Shown: positions 7,569-16,002 of the stretch, piece after piece
How the letters are laid out: the number at the start of each line of letters is the position of its first letter
How positions within the stretch are numbered: position 1 is the stretch's first letter
From: Bacillus sp. V5-8f
GTDB taxonomy: Bacteria > Bacillota > Bacilli > Bacillales > DSM-1321
NCBI RefSeq assembly: GCF_002863565.1
Contig: NZ_PGUW01000017.1
Span: 62,001-126,000, forward strand
Length of the DNA stretch: 64,000 bases
Reading direction: 5' to 3'
The notes under the pieces: generated by a model
Seen by the model: the letters and a program-made list of their open reading frames with translations, nothing else
Database searches by the model: none
Told to the model about the DNA's origin: nothing
Position numbers and translations under genes: made by a program

Positions 7569-9623
7569 TCAACCTTTAGGAACGATTATCTTTTCTGCAT
7601 CAACCCGACCTGAGAAAAAGGTAGCCCCGCCGCCCATATCAGAGATTCTATCAGGCGTTAGTGCATTAACAAGCTGTTTGGTTCCAGGCGTGTCTGCCCA
7701 TAGGCCCTGGCTGACCAAAACTCCTGGAAGTACATTTTCTCCAACCGCCGCCTTTAACACACATTCACCACGATGATTATGGATTCGGACCATATCACCA
7801 TCTTCTATACTAATTTTTGCGGCATCACTTGCATTCATGTGTAGCCTCGGCTCTTTTTCCAGTGCGATGTGGCGTGCGTTATTGGAAAAGGTTGAGTTAA
7901 GGAAATTATGGTTTGGCGCAGGCACGAATAAAAATGGCAGATCTCCATCCTCTACAATTGGATGATAAACAGGAATTGGATCAAACCCGTCTTTAAACAT
8001 TTGTTCGGAATACAGCTCTATTTTTCCACTTGGCGTAGGTAGCGAGCCTGAAACAATAGGCTTGACACTTGCTTTCAAGTATTGCCTTTCCAATAGACCT
8101 TTTAAAGAAATGCCTTCAAGATACGGGTTTGCCGGATGATCTAATGCTTCTTCAATCAACTGTTCATCCGTGGCTTTGAAAACTTCCTCGTCATAGCCCA
8201 TTTCTGCAGCTAGTAATCTAAAAACCTCTGTATTAGACTTAGATTCCCCATACGTTTCTACTACTGGCAGTTGAATTTGCATATAGTGATGCCAATACGA
8301 AGCATAGAAATCAGTTGTTTCAAAGGAGGCTGCAGCAGGGAGAACAATATCTGCGTAGGCCGCCGTCTCAGTTAAAAATAAGTCATGTACAACGGTAAAT
8401 AAATCCTCCCGCATTAACCCCATCCGTACCTTATTCGCATCGGGGGCAATTATAGCCGGATTTGAATTGTAGACAAACATTGAGCGGATGGGCTCTTCCA
8501 GCTCCAGTAAAGCTTTCCCAATTGCGTTCATATTAATAATACGGGTAGATTTATCCTTTAATAAATCGGGACGTTGAAGCGCCCTCGTATTATAGGCCAG
8601 ATAACCTGAATTCCCTTTTGTGGCTCCGCCGCCCTTTATGAGCCATTGTCCGGTAATTGCCGGTAAACAGGAAATCGTACGGACACACATGCCGCCGTTA
8701 TCATGATGCTGCAAACCATTCCCAATACGGATATAGGAAGGTGAAATTGTTCCGTACATACGGGCCAGCTTGTATATATCGTCCACCGATACGCCTGTAA
8801 TAGCGGACACGGTTGCAGGATCATACTGGGCTGCGCGCTGTTTTAATTCTTCGGCACCCACAGTGTATTGCTTGAGGAATTCTTCATCTTGCATATTTTC
8901 AGCAAATAGAACATGCATAATTCCAAGTGCCAGCGCCGCGTCAGTGCCTGGCAGGATTGGTATGAACCAATCAGCCCAGCGGCCGGTTTGGTTTTTATGC
9001 ACATCGATTACGACAATTTTGGCACCGTTTTTGCGTGCCTGCTGGGCGATTGTGACCTGGTGCATATTTGTGCTAACGGCGTTAATACCCCAAAAGATGA
9101 AAAGCTTTGAATGGGCGGTTTCCTCAGGATCTGTTCCAAACGATCCTCCCATTGTATATTTATAGCCGGTGCTGCCTGCTGCATTGCATATTGTTCGTTC
9201 GAGTCGGCTTGCACCCATGCGATTGAAAAATCGCCTGTCCATACCTTCTGCGCTTAAATTCCCCATATTACCGTAGAAACTATAGGGAAGGATGCTCTGG
9301 GGTCCATGCAGTTCTATAAGATCCTTCCATTTAGAGGTAATCGTTTCAATTGCCTCTTTCCAGGTGATTCTCTCAAACTTGCCTTCACCCTTGGCACCTA
9401 CTCTTTTTAAGGGGTATTTCAGGCGTTTTGGGTCATACAGCCTGGCTGTCATATTACGGACCTTATTGCAGATATTTCCTTTTGTTACAGGGTGGGTAGG
9501 ATCGCCTTCCACTTTTATAATTTTCCCATCCTTTTTATGCAGGAGCAGCCCGCATTGATCAGGGCAATCAAGCGAGCAAACGGATGGGAAAATGCCATCT
9601 GGTTGATTTATATATGATTCCAT
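7569..9623 (-). CDS. Molybdopterin-dependent oxidoreductase (YoaE-like)
   Basis: A 684-residue member of the DMSO-reductase superfamily. The N-terminal Mo/Fe4S domain has four cluster cysteines at about 16, 20, 24 and 52 (VCSLDCPDQCG, then KGNIC). Then come the molybdopterin-binding regions (NAAGSTGYKYTMGGSFG, IFWGINAVSTNMHQ, VIDVHKNQTGRWADWFIPILPGTDAALALG) and a C-terminal cofactor-cap domain from about 570 (FLFVPAPNHNFLNSTFSNN, DGDMVRIHNHRGECVLKA). Length and motifs resemble B. subtilis YoaE, whose substrate is unknown. There is no Tat signal and no small subunit nearby, so a cytoplasmic single-subunit enzyme is likely. MoeA and MobB for its cofactor are about 25 kb away in this window. The start codon ATG is well placed. 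Confidence 0.9.
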   Translation of the reverse strand: MESYINQPDGIFPSVCSLDCPDQCGLLLHKKDGKIIKVEGDPTHPVTKGNICNKVRNMTARLYDPKRLKYPLKRVGAKGEGKFERITWKEAIETITSKWKDLIELHGPQSILPYSFYGNMGNLSAEGMDRRFFNRMGASRLERTICNAAGSTGYKYTMGGSFGTDPEETAHSKLFIFWGINAVSTNMHQVTIAQQARKNGAKIVVIDVHKNQTGRWADWFIPILPGTDAALALGIMHVLFAENMQDEEFLKQYTVGAEELKQRAAQYDPATVSAITGVSVDDIYKLARMYGTISPSYIRIGNGLQHHDNGGMCVRTISCLPAITGQWLIKGGGATKGNSGYLAYNTRALQRPDLLKDKSTRIINMNAIGKALLELEEPIRSMFVYNSNPAIIAPDANKVRMGLMREDLFTVVHDLFLTETAAYADIVLPAAASFETTDFYASYWHHYMQIQLPVVETYGESKSNTEVFRLLAAEMGYDEEVFKATDEQLIEEALDHPANPYLEGISLKGLLERQYLKASVKPIVSGSLPTPSGKIELYSEQMFKDGFDPIPVYHPIVEDGDLPFLFVPAPNHNFLNSTFSNNARHIALEKEPRLHMNASDAAKISIEDGDMVRIHNHRGECVLKAAVGENVLPGVLVSQGLWADTPGTKQLVNALTPDRISDMGGGATFFSGRVDAEKIIVPKG

Positions 9624-9761
9624 ATAATTCTCCTAAAATATCTGATGTAATTTGCGAATAAAACTGCAAAAATATTATAATTTTTACCTTCTATAATAGA
9701 ATACTTCTTATCGCTAATCAAATAGAACAGTCTGGAAATCAATTTGAAACGCTTGAGGCTG

Positions 9762-9790
9762 TTAACAAATGTCGATTTTTTTGTTATTCT
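9762..9790 (+). promoter_or_regulatory. Sigma-A promoter of putP
   Basis: TTAACA (9762-9767), 17-bp spacer, TATTCT (9785-9790), 42 bp before the start codon. Confidence 0.6.
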
Positions 9791-9832
9791 GCTATAAGCT
9801 GCTAAAAAAACTAGGAATAAAGGGGGATATTT

Positions 9833-11302
9833 ATGGAGTATGGTGTAATTGTATCAATTTCCATTTATATGGTTGGGATGCTAGCGATCGGATACTTTGC
9901 CTATAGACGCACTTCAAATCTGACAGATTACATGCTTGGCGGGAGAAATCTGGGTCCGGCGGTAACGGCATTAAGCGCGGGGGCATCCGACATGAGCGGC
10001 TGGTTATTAATGGGCCTTCCAGGCGCTATGTATTTATCGGGGCTAAGCAGCGGATGGATTGTCGTCGGGCTGTGTGCAGGGGCATATTTGAATTGGCTTT
10101 ATGTTGCGCCACGTTTACGAACATACACAGAAGTGGCCAATAACTCGATTACCATTCCGGATTATTTTGAGAACCGATTTAAAGACCATACCAGGATTCT
10201 ACGGATCACTTCCGCATTAGTTATCTTAATATTTTTCACATTTTATACATCGTCAGGGATGGTTTCGGGAGGACAGCTTTTTGAGACTGCATTTAACATG
10301 GATTATACGACAGGCATTTGGCTGACGGCGAGCGTAGTTATTCTTTATACGTTGTTTGGCGGTTTTCTTGCGGTGAGCTGGACTGACTTCGTACAAGGAA
10401 CGATCATGTTCATTGCGTTAATCCTTGTCCCTGTTGTAACAGTCACAAACATCGGAAGCCTGGATGCAACCTTCAATGAGATTCAATCAATTGATCCTAA
10501 GCTGCTTCAGGCTTTCGAAGGAACAACGACAATTGGAATTATATCTCTACTTGCTTGGGGACTCGGGTATTTTGGGCAGCCTCATATCATCGTTCGCTTT
10601 ATGGCAATTACATCAGTAAAGGAAATGAAAAGTGCGCGAAGAATCGGCATGAGCTGGATGTTGTTCTCGATAGTGGGTGCAATGATTACGGGACTATTCG
10701 GCATAGCTTATTTCAATATAAAGGGTGCGCCGCTGGCAGAGGGGGCACATGAAACGGTATTCATCGTCCTTGCTGAGCAATTATTCCCATCCATGATTAC
10801 CGGCTTTCTTTTAGCGGCAATCCTCGCAGCCATTATGAGCACGATTGCTGCACAGCTTCTTGTTACATCAAGTGCACTGACAGAAGATTTTTATAAAGCA
10901 TTTATTAGGCGCTCTGCGTCAGATAAGGAATTGGTGCTAGTCGGCAGGTTTGCTGTTCTAGCAGTGGCCTTGATTGCCCTTGTGTTGGCCTTAAATCCGA
11001 GTGAAACGATCCTCAACCTGGTCGGGTATGCATGGGCAGGATTTGGGGCGGCATTTGGACCGGTGGTTTTGTTTAGCCTTTACTGGAAACGGATGAATAA
11101 AATGGGGGCATTTGCAGGAATCATTGCTGGCGCCGCAACAGTCATTATCTGGGAGCAGATCGATAAATTTAAAGAAGTCTATGAAATCATTCCAGGCTTT
11201 ATTGCCTGTACGATCGCAATTATTGTAGTAAGTTTGCTGACTTCAAAACCTTCTAAGGAAGTGGAGGAAGAATTTGAGGCCGCTGTAAAAGCACTATCTT
11301 GA
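9833..11302 (+). CDS. putP: Sodium/proline symporter
   Basis: A 489-residue member of the sodium:solute symporter family that brings L-proline in with Na+. About 13 membrane helices are visible. Family signatures are SDMSGWLLMGLPGAMYLSG near residue 53, the region around IPDYFENRF, and TSSALTEDFYKAF in the second half; length equals that of B. subtilis PutP/OpuE. The ATG at 9833 follows AAAGGGGGAT. It stands alone, without proline catabolic genes next to it, so either catabolic or osmotic proline uptake is possible. PutP and OpuE cannot be told apart from sequence alone. Confidence 0.93.
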   Translation: MEYGVIVSISIYMVGMLAIGYFAYRRTSNLTDYMLGGRNLGPAVTALSAGASDMSGWLLMGLPGAMYLSGLSSGWIVVGLCAGAYLNWLYVAPRLRTYTEVANNSITIPDYFENRFKDHTRILRITSALVILIFFTFYTSSGMVSGGQLFETAFNMDYTTGIWLTASVVILYTLFGGFLAVSWTDFVQGTIMFIALILVPVVTVTNIGSLDATFNEIQSIDPKLLQAFEGTTTIGIISLLAWGLGYFGQPHIIVRFMAITSVKEMKSARRIGMSWMLFSIVGAMITGLFGIAYFNIKGAPLAEGAHETVFIVLAEQLFPSMITGFLLAAILAAIMSTIAAQLLVTSSALTEDFYKAFIRRSASDKELVLVGRFAVLAVALIALVLALNPSETILNLVGYAWAGFGAAFGPVVLFSLYWKRMNKMGAFAGIIAGAATVIIWEQIDKFKEVYEIIPGFIACTIAIIVVSLLTSKPSKEVEEEFEAAVKALS

Positions 11303-11796
11303 TTTATGGACCCATGCCTCTTCTTTTCGCATAGTAAACAGGGGACGCAGCATTGTTATATTTATCGGTTACTGTGGTTAACATCTTTTTGTAAAACTGG
11401 CACGGTATGATTTTATCCACATCGAAAACCTTAAAATTTAGGCGAAGGCACATAGAATCCTATAATGATAAATTATTCTGAAATGATTGAAACTTCATGA
11501 AAAAGAAAAGACGCTCACCATTGTTAAGTAGACAGTAATAAACAGCACAATTAGGCAGCCTGGGTCCTGTATTGATATGGACTCAGGCTGTTTAATTTCC
11601 CTTCAGTCCATTAGGGTTTTTATCGTTTTTCCACAGTGATCCTCTTTTAATTAATAACCACTTTTTTACCTTAAATATTAAAAAACCCCTTTTAACAGTG
11701 TAAGATTTATTTAGGAATATATCAAAACGGAGTTCATTATTTTATATGTAAAAGGTTATTGGGGTTCTTACCATAAATTAAACGGAGGTATTGAAT
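11303..11796. other. Intergenic stretch with a hairpin and an IS3-end-like motif
   Basis: No coding region was found. The only clear structure is a hairpin, arms CAGCCTGGGTCC (11556-11567) and GGACTCAGGCTG (11579-11590) with one mismatch, followed by TTTAATTT. The preceding AAGTAGACAGT (about 11526-11536) read on the minus strand (ACTGTCTACTT) resembles right ends of IS150-like IS3-family elements, so this may be the tip of a lost insertion sequence. Alternatively it is a terminator for putP, though it lies far away. Confidence 0.4.
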
Positions 11797-12430
11797 TTGC
11801 CGTCAATTTTTAGTTGTGGATGATTTTTAGCGGTAGAAGAAAATAATATCGACAAGGAAATGATGGATTAATTGCATCTATTAATGCTATTTTCCCTGTT
11901 TTTCGGAGCTCTACTTATTTTGATTGCTGCCAGATATATCGTAAACCCGCTCCTCCGTTTGACGGATGCAACGATGATCATGGTGAATGGAGAGTTCGGG
12001 GAGGAGCTTATAACCAAACGAAAGGACGAAATCAGTATTTTCACCGCTAGCTCTAACAATATGGCTAAACAACTAACTAAGTTGGATCAAATGCGGCAAG
12101 ATTTCGTATCTAACGTGTCACATGAAATCCAATCACCTTTAACATCCATCTTCATTTAGAACCTCAAAGGGCAGAGAAACAAATTGACATCAATCTTCAG
12201 CTTGAGGAAATGAATATACAAGCAGATGAAGACCAACTGAATCAAGTATGGACCAATTCGCTTAGTAATAGCATCAAATTTACGCCCCGATGTTTTTATA
12301 AAGCATTCGTTGATATTAAACAGAAAGAATTAGGTTACGACATAGAACCTGTGTCCTTTATCGTAGGCAATCCTAGTACTTCTACACATGGACATGGGAT
12401 TAAGCCAGACACAAATCTGGCCAACACGTA
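11797..12430 (+). pseudogene. Degraded two-component sensor histidine kinase
   Basis: Several frames together spell a HAMP-HisKA-HATPase kinase. One open frame (11872-12159) carries a membrane helix (LLMLFSLFFGALLILIAA), a HAMP-like ARYIVNPLLRLTDAT and the phospho-acceptor H-box NVSHEIQSPLTSI, then stops. After a loss of roughly 80 codons, another frame (about 12170-12290) shows DEDQLNQVWTNSLSNSIKFTP, the N-box. The following frame (about 12310-12420) reads ELGYDIEPVSFIVGNPSTST, which does not belong to a kinase and comes from an unrecognised gene. Near 11805 the letters FLVVDDF resemble the start of a response regulator (weak). No intact reading frame remains. Confidence 0.7.
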
Positions 12431-12680
12431 GATGGAGAAGATGTAAATTAAGTATTAGTTCCTTAAGGGCTAAGCAACCGGTAACATACGCTCAAGTAGA
12501 TGTGGAATTGGCGTTAACTAGGCATGTTTATTTATCCAGTTGCAGTAGACTTCGACCCTTCCTACATCTTTTCTATAAGAAAAGAGCTTGTGAGAGAAGT
12601 TATCTGATGCATTATGTAAATACTAGCAGGCATGGTACAATAATTTGTAAGTTTGACAGGAATGATAAAAGGAGATTCTT

Positions 12681-13817
12681 ATGACCGAGACACCGCAATT
12701 TATATCAAACATGAAACCGTTTATCCAAAAAGCCTGGGAAAAAGCAGGGTTTGAACAGGGAACGCCGATTCAGGAAAAGGCCATTCCCGCTATACAAGAA
12801 GGCAGGGACCTAATTGCCGAGTCACCGACAGGAACAGGGAAGACCCTGGCATATCTGCTTCCATTGCTCGAAAAAATAGATCCCGCAAAACAATCGATTC
12901 AGGCTGTGATCCTTGCTTCATCCCGTGAATTGGTGATGCAGATTGCCGAGGAAATCAGGACTTGGGCTGAGGAGAGTGGAATTACAGGCGCAGCGTTTAT
13001 CGGAGGTGCCAATTTGAAACGGCAGCTTGAAAAATTGAAAAAACGTCCTCAAATTATTGCTGGTACACCGGGGCGGCTTTATGAGTTAATTAGCCAAAAG
13101 AAAATTAAGATGCATGAAGTGAAAACGATCGTACTTGACGAGGGGGACCAATTGCTTGTCCCTGAGCACATGGGGACAGTACGCAATATTGTTAAAGCTA
13201 CATTGAAAGATCGGCAAGTTCTGTTGTTTTCCGCCACACTGCCGCCGCACACGGAAAAATTGGCTTTGGAATTAACGGACGATCCAACAATAATCCGTAT
13301 TGGAAAAGATGAAAACATTCCATCAAAGGTAGACCACATTTATTTCGTAAGCGAAAAACGCGACAAAATAAAGGTGCTAGAAAAAATTTCACGGCTTAAG
13401 GATTTAAAAGGGCTCGCCTTTGCGAACGATATCGGAGAAATCACTGTAATCGGTGAAAAATTCGATTTCAAAGGCATTGAATTGAACATCCTTCATGGAG
13501 AATCTAATAAAATGGAACGGGAAAAATCGCTGCGTAATCTTCGATCAGGAAAATCCCCATTACTGCTCGCAACGGATGTAGCAGCCAGAGGTCTTGATAT
13601 AAAAGGGTTAAACACAGTGGTCCACCTTGATGTTCCTCAATCAACCGACCAGTACGTTCACCGCTCAGGCAGAACAGGACGGGCTGGTGCAAGCGGGACG
13701 GTTATGTCCATTGTTACAGAGCGCGAGGAAAGAGAATTAAAAAAGATTGCCCGTGAGCTAGGTATTTCCGTCAGCAAAAAAGACTTTTACAAGGGCGAAA
13801 TAGTAGATGCAAAATAA
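12681..13817 (+). CDS. DEAD-box RNA helicase (YfmL-like)
   Basis: A 378-residue helicase core without long extensions, matching B. subtilis YfmL, which takes part in ribosome assembly. Motifs in order: Q motif (GFEQGTPIQEKAIPAI) near 24-39, Walker A SPTGTGKT near 49, SSRELVMQ, TPGRLYEL, motif II as DEGD (instead of DEAD) near 153, SAT in LLFSATLPP, TDVAARGLDIKG and motif VI HRSGRTGRAG near 332. The DEGD variant keeps the two acidic residues and is found in YfmL relatives. ATG 12681 follows AAAGGAG. It is intact between two decayed genes. Confidence 0.92.
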   Translation: MTETPQFISNMKPFIQKAWEKAGFEQGTPIQEKAIPAIQEGRDLIAESPTGTGKTLAYLLPLLEKIDPAKQSIQAVILASSRELVMQIAEEIRTWAEESGITGAAFIGGANLKRQLEKLKKRPQIIAGTPGRLYELISQKKIKMHEVKTIVLDEGDQLLVPEHMGTVRNIVKATLKDRQVLLFSATLPPHTEKLALELTDDPTIIRIGKDENIPSKVDHIYFVSEKRDKIKVLEKISRLKDLKGLAFANDIGEITVIGEKFDFKGIELNILHGESNKMEREKSLRNLRSGKSPLLLATDVAARGLDIKGLNTVVHLDVPQSTDQYVHRSGRTGRAGASGTVMSIVTEREERELKKIARELGISVSKKDFYKGEIVDAK

Positions 13818-13820
13818 ACG

Positions 13821-13878
13821 AACGGGGTCAGTCCCCCACTGCGTTAATGCTTAACAGCAGTGGGGGACTGACCCCGTT
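13821..13878. repeat. GGGGTCAGTCCCCC hairpin repeat, copy 1 (also terminator)
   Basis: Perfect 22-bp inverted repeat (arms 13821-13842 and 13857-13878) with core GGGGTCAGTCCCCCACTGC. The 14-nt loop contains its own GTTAA/TTAAC repeat. It starts 4 nt after the helicase stop and ends in a T-run, so it also works as a terminator. Related copies occur at 45033-45080 and in half form at 20583-20603. It lies exactly at the broken 5' end of the PLP-enzyme remnant. Confidence 0.85.
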
Positions 13879-13882
13879 TTTT

Positions 13883-14344
13883 GCAGTTTCTGCTGTCTTG
13901 ATAGCTTTGACAAAAGCGGGCGACCATATTGTTTGTTCTCAAGGGTTGTATGGCTGTACATTCGGGCTATTGCAGCTCATGAAAAACAAATACAATATCA
14001 ACCATGATTTTTGTGCGATGGAATCTGTTGAACAGCTCTCGGCGCTGATCCGCCCGGAGACAGCATGTACTTATGTCGAGACTCCGATAAACCCGACCAT
14101 GAACAAACTTGACCTTGAGATGATTGCACAGGTTGGAAAACAACACGGAATCCCCGTTGTGGTTGATAATACGTTTTCAACTCCCTATCTTCAAAGGCTG
14201 CTTGACTGGGGATGTGACATTGTTCTGCACAGCGCGACAAAATACATTTGCGGACACGGTGATGTCGTGGGCGGCCTTGTTGTCGGAAAGAAACAGTTTA
14301 TTAATAGCGTAGCCATAATCACACTAACTGAAATTGATGCGTGA
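13883..14344 (+). pseudogene. Internal fragment of a Cys/Met-metabolism PLP enzyme
   Basis: From about 13883 the frame reads AVLIALTKAGDHIVCS, then YVETPINPTMNKLDL, VVDNTFSTPYLQRLL and HSATKYICGHGDVVGG with the PLP-binding lysine. This is typical of the methionine gamma-lyase / cystathionine gamma-synthase family. Only about 145 of the usual 380-400 residues are present. The N-terminal 80 or so residues are missing, cut at the hairpin repeat, and the frame runs into unrelated codons after GKKQFIN (about 14310). The first in-frame ATG lies inside the repeat and has no ribosome binding site. Clearly a remnant. Confidence 0.85.
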
Positions 14345-14396
14345 ACATCCTGACATGAATTGTGTATTTCTAAGAGATATGGAATGCCTAACATTC

Positions 14397-14573
14397 TTAT
14401 AATTTTTGGATGATTTTATCCAGTTTCTCTTCAATCCTTTTAAACTTTTTGTCATAGTGCCTATATGTTAGGTATCCAGTAATCGCTTTAGCTAAGAAAA
14501 ACAAAGTGGCTGCAATAGCAACGAGAAAATAGTTATGTGCCATTTGACTTAATATCTTATTAATTTGAACCAT
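14397..14573 (-). CDS. Small membrane protein, 58 residues, unknown function
   Basis: Read leftwards from ATG 14573: MVQINKILSQMAHNYF, then one hydrophobic helix at about 16-35 (FLVAIAATLFFLAKAITGYL), then a highly charged amphipathic tail (DKKFKRIEEKLDKIIQKL) ending in TAA. AAGGGG stands 12 nt upstream. The composition (one helix plus charged coiled-coil-like tail) is that of many small Bacillus membrane proteins and not of random sequence. No family recognised. Confidence 0.6.
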   Translation of the reverse strand: MVQINKILSQMAHNYFLVAIAATLFFLAKAITGYLTYRHYDKKFKRIEEKLDKIIQKL

Positions 14574-14855
14574 ACCTTGTTCAACCCCTTTTTATAAAAT
14601 AAACGAGTACCGGAGAAATTCAAGGCTGGCATACTGTAAACCGGCGACTCTTCCTTCGATATACAATGAAGAAGCTGAGCATGTTACTTGAATAAAAGAC
14701 CTACGGCATTAGTTTCTTGTTCGATTAAAAAATTATACAAGTGAGCCATTCATTTCATTGGTATTATGATAGTATCTGTATATAAACTCCCCATCACCTG
14801 AGAACAATCATAAAGAAGGCTGGAAGATTAAAATCTTCGTGCTTGGACAACCTAA

Positions 14856-14884
14856 TTGCATTTTTCTACTTTAAGTGTTAAAAT
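14856..14884 (+). promoter_or_regulatory. Sigma-A promoter of the rib operon
   Basis: TTGCAT (14856-14861), 17 bp, TAAAAT (14879-14884). Transcription would start about 110 nt before the FMN riboswitch. Confidence 0.55.
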
Positions 14885-15003
14885 CCTATACAAATAAAGG
14901 GCTTGCATAATAGGGGAAATGTCAGAATTTAGAGATTCAAAAAGTCTGAATTACAATTCCCTATGAAACACGTTTTTAAAGCCCGCACAAAAGATTAATA
15001 TTT

Positions 15004-15129
15004 GTCCTTCGGGGTCGGGTGAAAGTCCCAACCGGCGGTGATGAAGCAATTCTAAGCCCGCGAGCCTAACGAAAGGCACGATTTGGTGTGATTCCAAAGC
15101 CGACAGTACAGTCTGGATGGGAGAAGGAC
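15004..15129 (+). ncRNA. FMN riboswitch (RFN element)
   Basis: All hallmark blocks are present in order: GGGGTCGGGTGAAAGTCCC, ACCGGCGGT, AAGCCCGCGAGC, AGGCACGATTTGGTGTGATT, CCGACAGT and AGTCTGGATGGGAGAAGG. The closing stem P1 pairs GTCCTTC (15004-15010) with GAAGGAC (15123-15129). GGGAGAA in the 3' part is complementary to TTCTCCC at about 15212-15218, giving an alternative pairing that could act as antiterminator. FMN binding would favour the terminator at 15229. Confidence 0.96.
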
Positions 15130-15228
15130 ACAGGAAAAATATATAAGCTTAAAGTCTATTGGAAAAATATTGTTTAAATAGGCTTATTTCGTTGTATATT
15201 TTGTAAACAATTTCTCCCTTTAATAACG

Positions 15229-15258
15229 ACCCTTCAGGTTTATTCCTGGAGGGTTTTA
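15229..15258 (+). terminator. Riboswitch-controlled terminator of the rib leader
   Basis: ACCCTTCAGG / CCTGGAGGGT stem (one G-U pair) with a 6-nt loop and TTTTATATTT, 100 nt after the FMN aptamer. Confidence 0.85.
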
Positions 15259-15264
15259 TATTTC

Positions 15265-15301
15265 AGGAAGGAGGATTAGTACGAAGCAATCGATTGAATA
15301 A
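15265..15301 (+). other. Orphan ribosome binding site where ribD is expected
   Basis: A strong AGGAAGGAGG (15265-15273) is followed at normal distance by ACG AAG CAA TCG ATT GAA TAA, six codons with ACG where a start would be. In B. subtilis ribD occupies this place. It is best read as the scar of a deleted ribD, whose translation start survived. Confidence 0.45.
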
Positions 15302-15346
15302 TAAGGATAGGCCTAAATCAAGCTAATGATGAAATAAGGTGAAAAG

Positions 15347-15985
15347 ATGTTTACAGGAATCATAGAAGATATCGGAACGGTATCATCGCTTAACAGCAGT
15401 GGCAACAGCATGGTCCTTACAATCGCTTCACGAAAAATTATTGAAGACGTCCATTTGGGTGATAGCATTTCTGTTAATGGGGTCTGTTTGACAGTGATTT
15501 CCTTTACTAATGAAACCTTTACAGTAGATGTCATGCCTGAAACAATGAACGATACCTCTCTTAGGCTTTTAAAACCCGGTTCACCAGTGAATTTGGAGCG
15601 GGCTATGAGTGCAAATGGCAGGTTTGGCGGCCATTTTGTTTCCGGCCATATTGACGGCACTGGTACGATTGTAAAAAAAGAAAAGAAAGACAACGCTGTT
15701 TATTATGTAATCGAATTGGATGATTTCCTTAGCAAATACTGCATACCCAAAGGCTCCATCGCAATTGATGGGACAAGCCTGACAATCTTTGATATTAGGA
15801 ATAATCTGGTAACGGTATCCCTGATTCCACTCACCCACCAAGACACCGTGCTGGGAAGGAAGAATGCCGGGGATATCGTAAATATTGAGAATGACATGAT
15901 TGGTAAATACATAATCCATCAGGCAGAAAGCAAGAAGCAAAAAAAAGAAATTACATTGGATTATTTATCTGAGAATGGATTCTAA
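15347..15985 (+). CDS. ribE: Riboflavin synthase, alpha subunit
   Basis: Converts two 6,7-dimethyl-8-ribityllumazine molecules into riboflavin. The 212-residue protein shows the internal duplication of the family: [12 protein letters not shown] with [13 protein letters not shown] in the N-terminal barrel and [12 protein letters not shown] with [12 protein letters not shown] in the second barrel, then a C-terminal helix for trimer formation. ATG 15347 follows AAGGTGA. First intact gene after the FMN riboswitch; ribBA follows 17 bp downstream. The usual ribD is not between riboswitch and ribE. Confidence 0.96.
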   Translation: MFTGIIEDIGTVSSLNSSGNSMVLTIASRKIIEDVHLGDSISVNGVCLTVISFTNETFTVDVMPETMNDTSLRLLKPGSPVNLERAMSANGRFGGHFVSGHIDGTGTIVKKEKKDNAVYYVIELDDFLSKYCIPKGSIAIDGTSLTIFDIRNNLVTVSLIPLTHQDTVLGRKNAGDIVNIENDMIGKYIIHQAESKKQKKEITLDYLSENGF

Positions 15986-16002
15986 ACAAGGTGGTGGATC
16001 AT

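Noticed and set aside
12388-12684. 98-codon open frame before the helicase
   Set aside because: No ribosome binding site, non-protein-like composition, overlaps the decayed kinase and the helicase start region.
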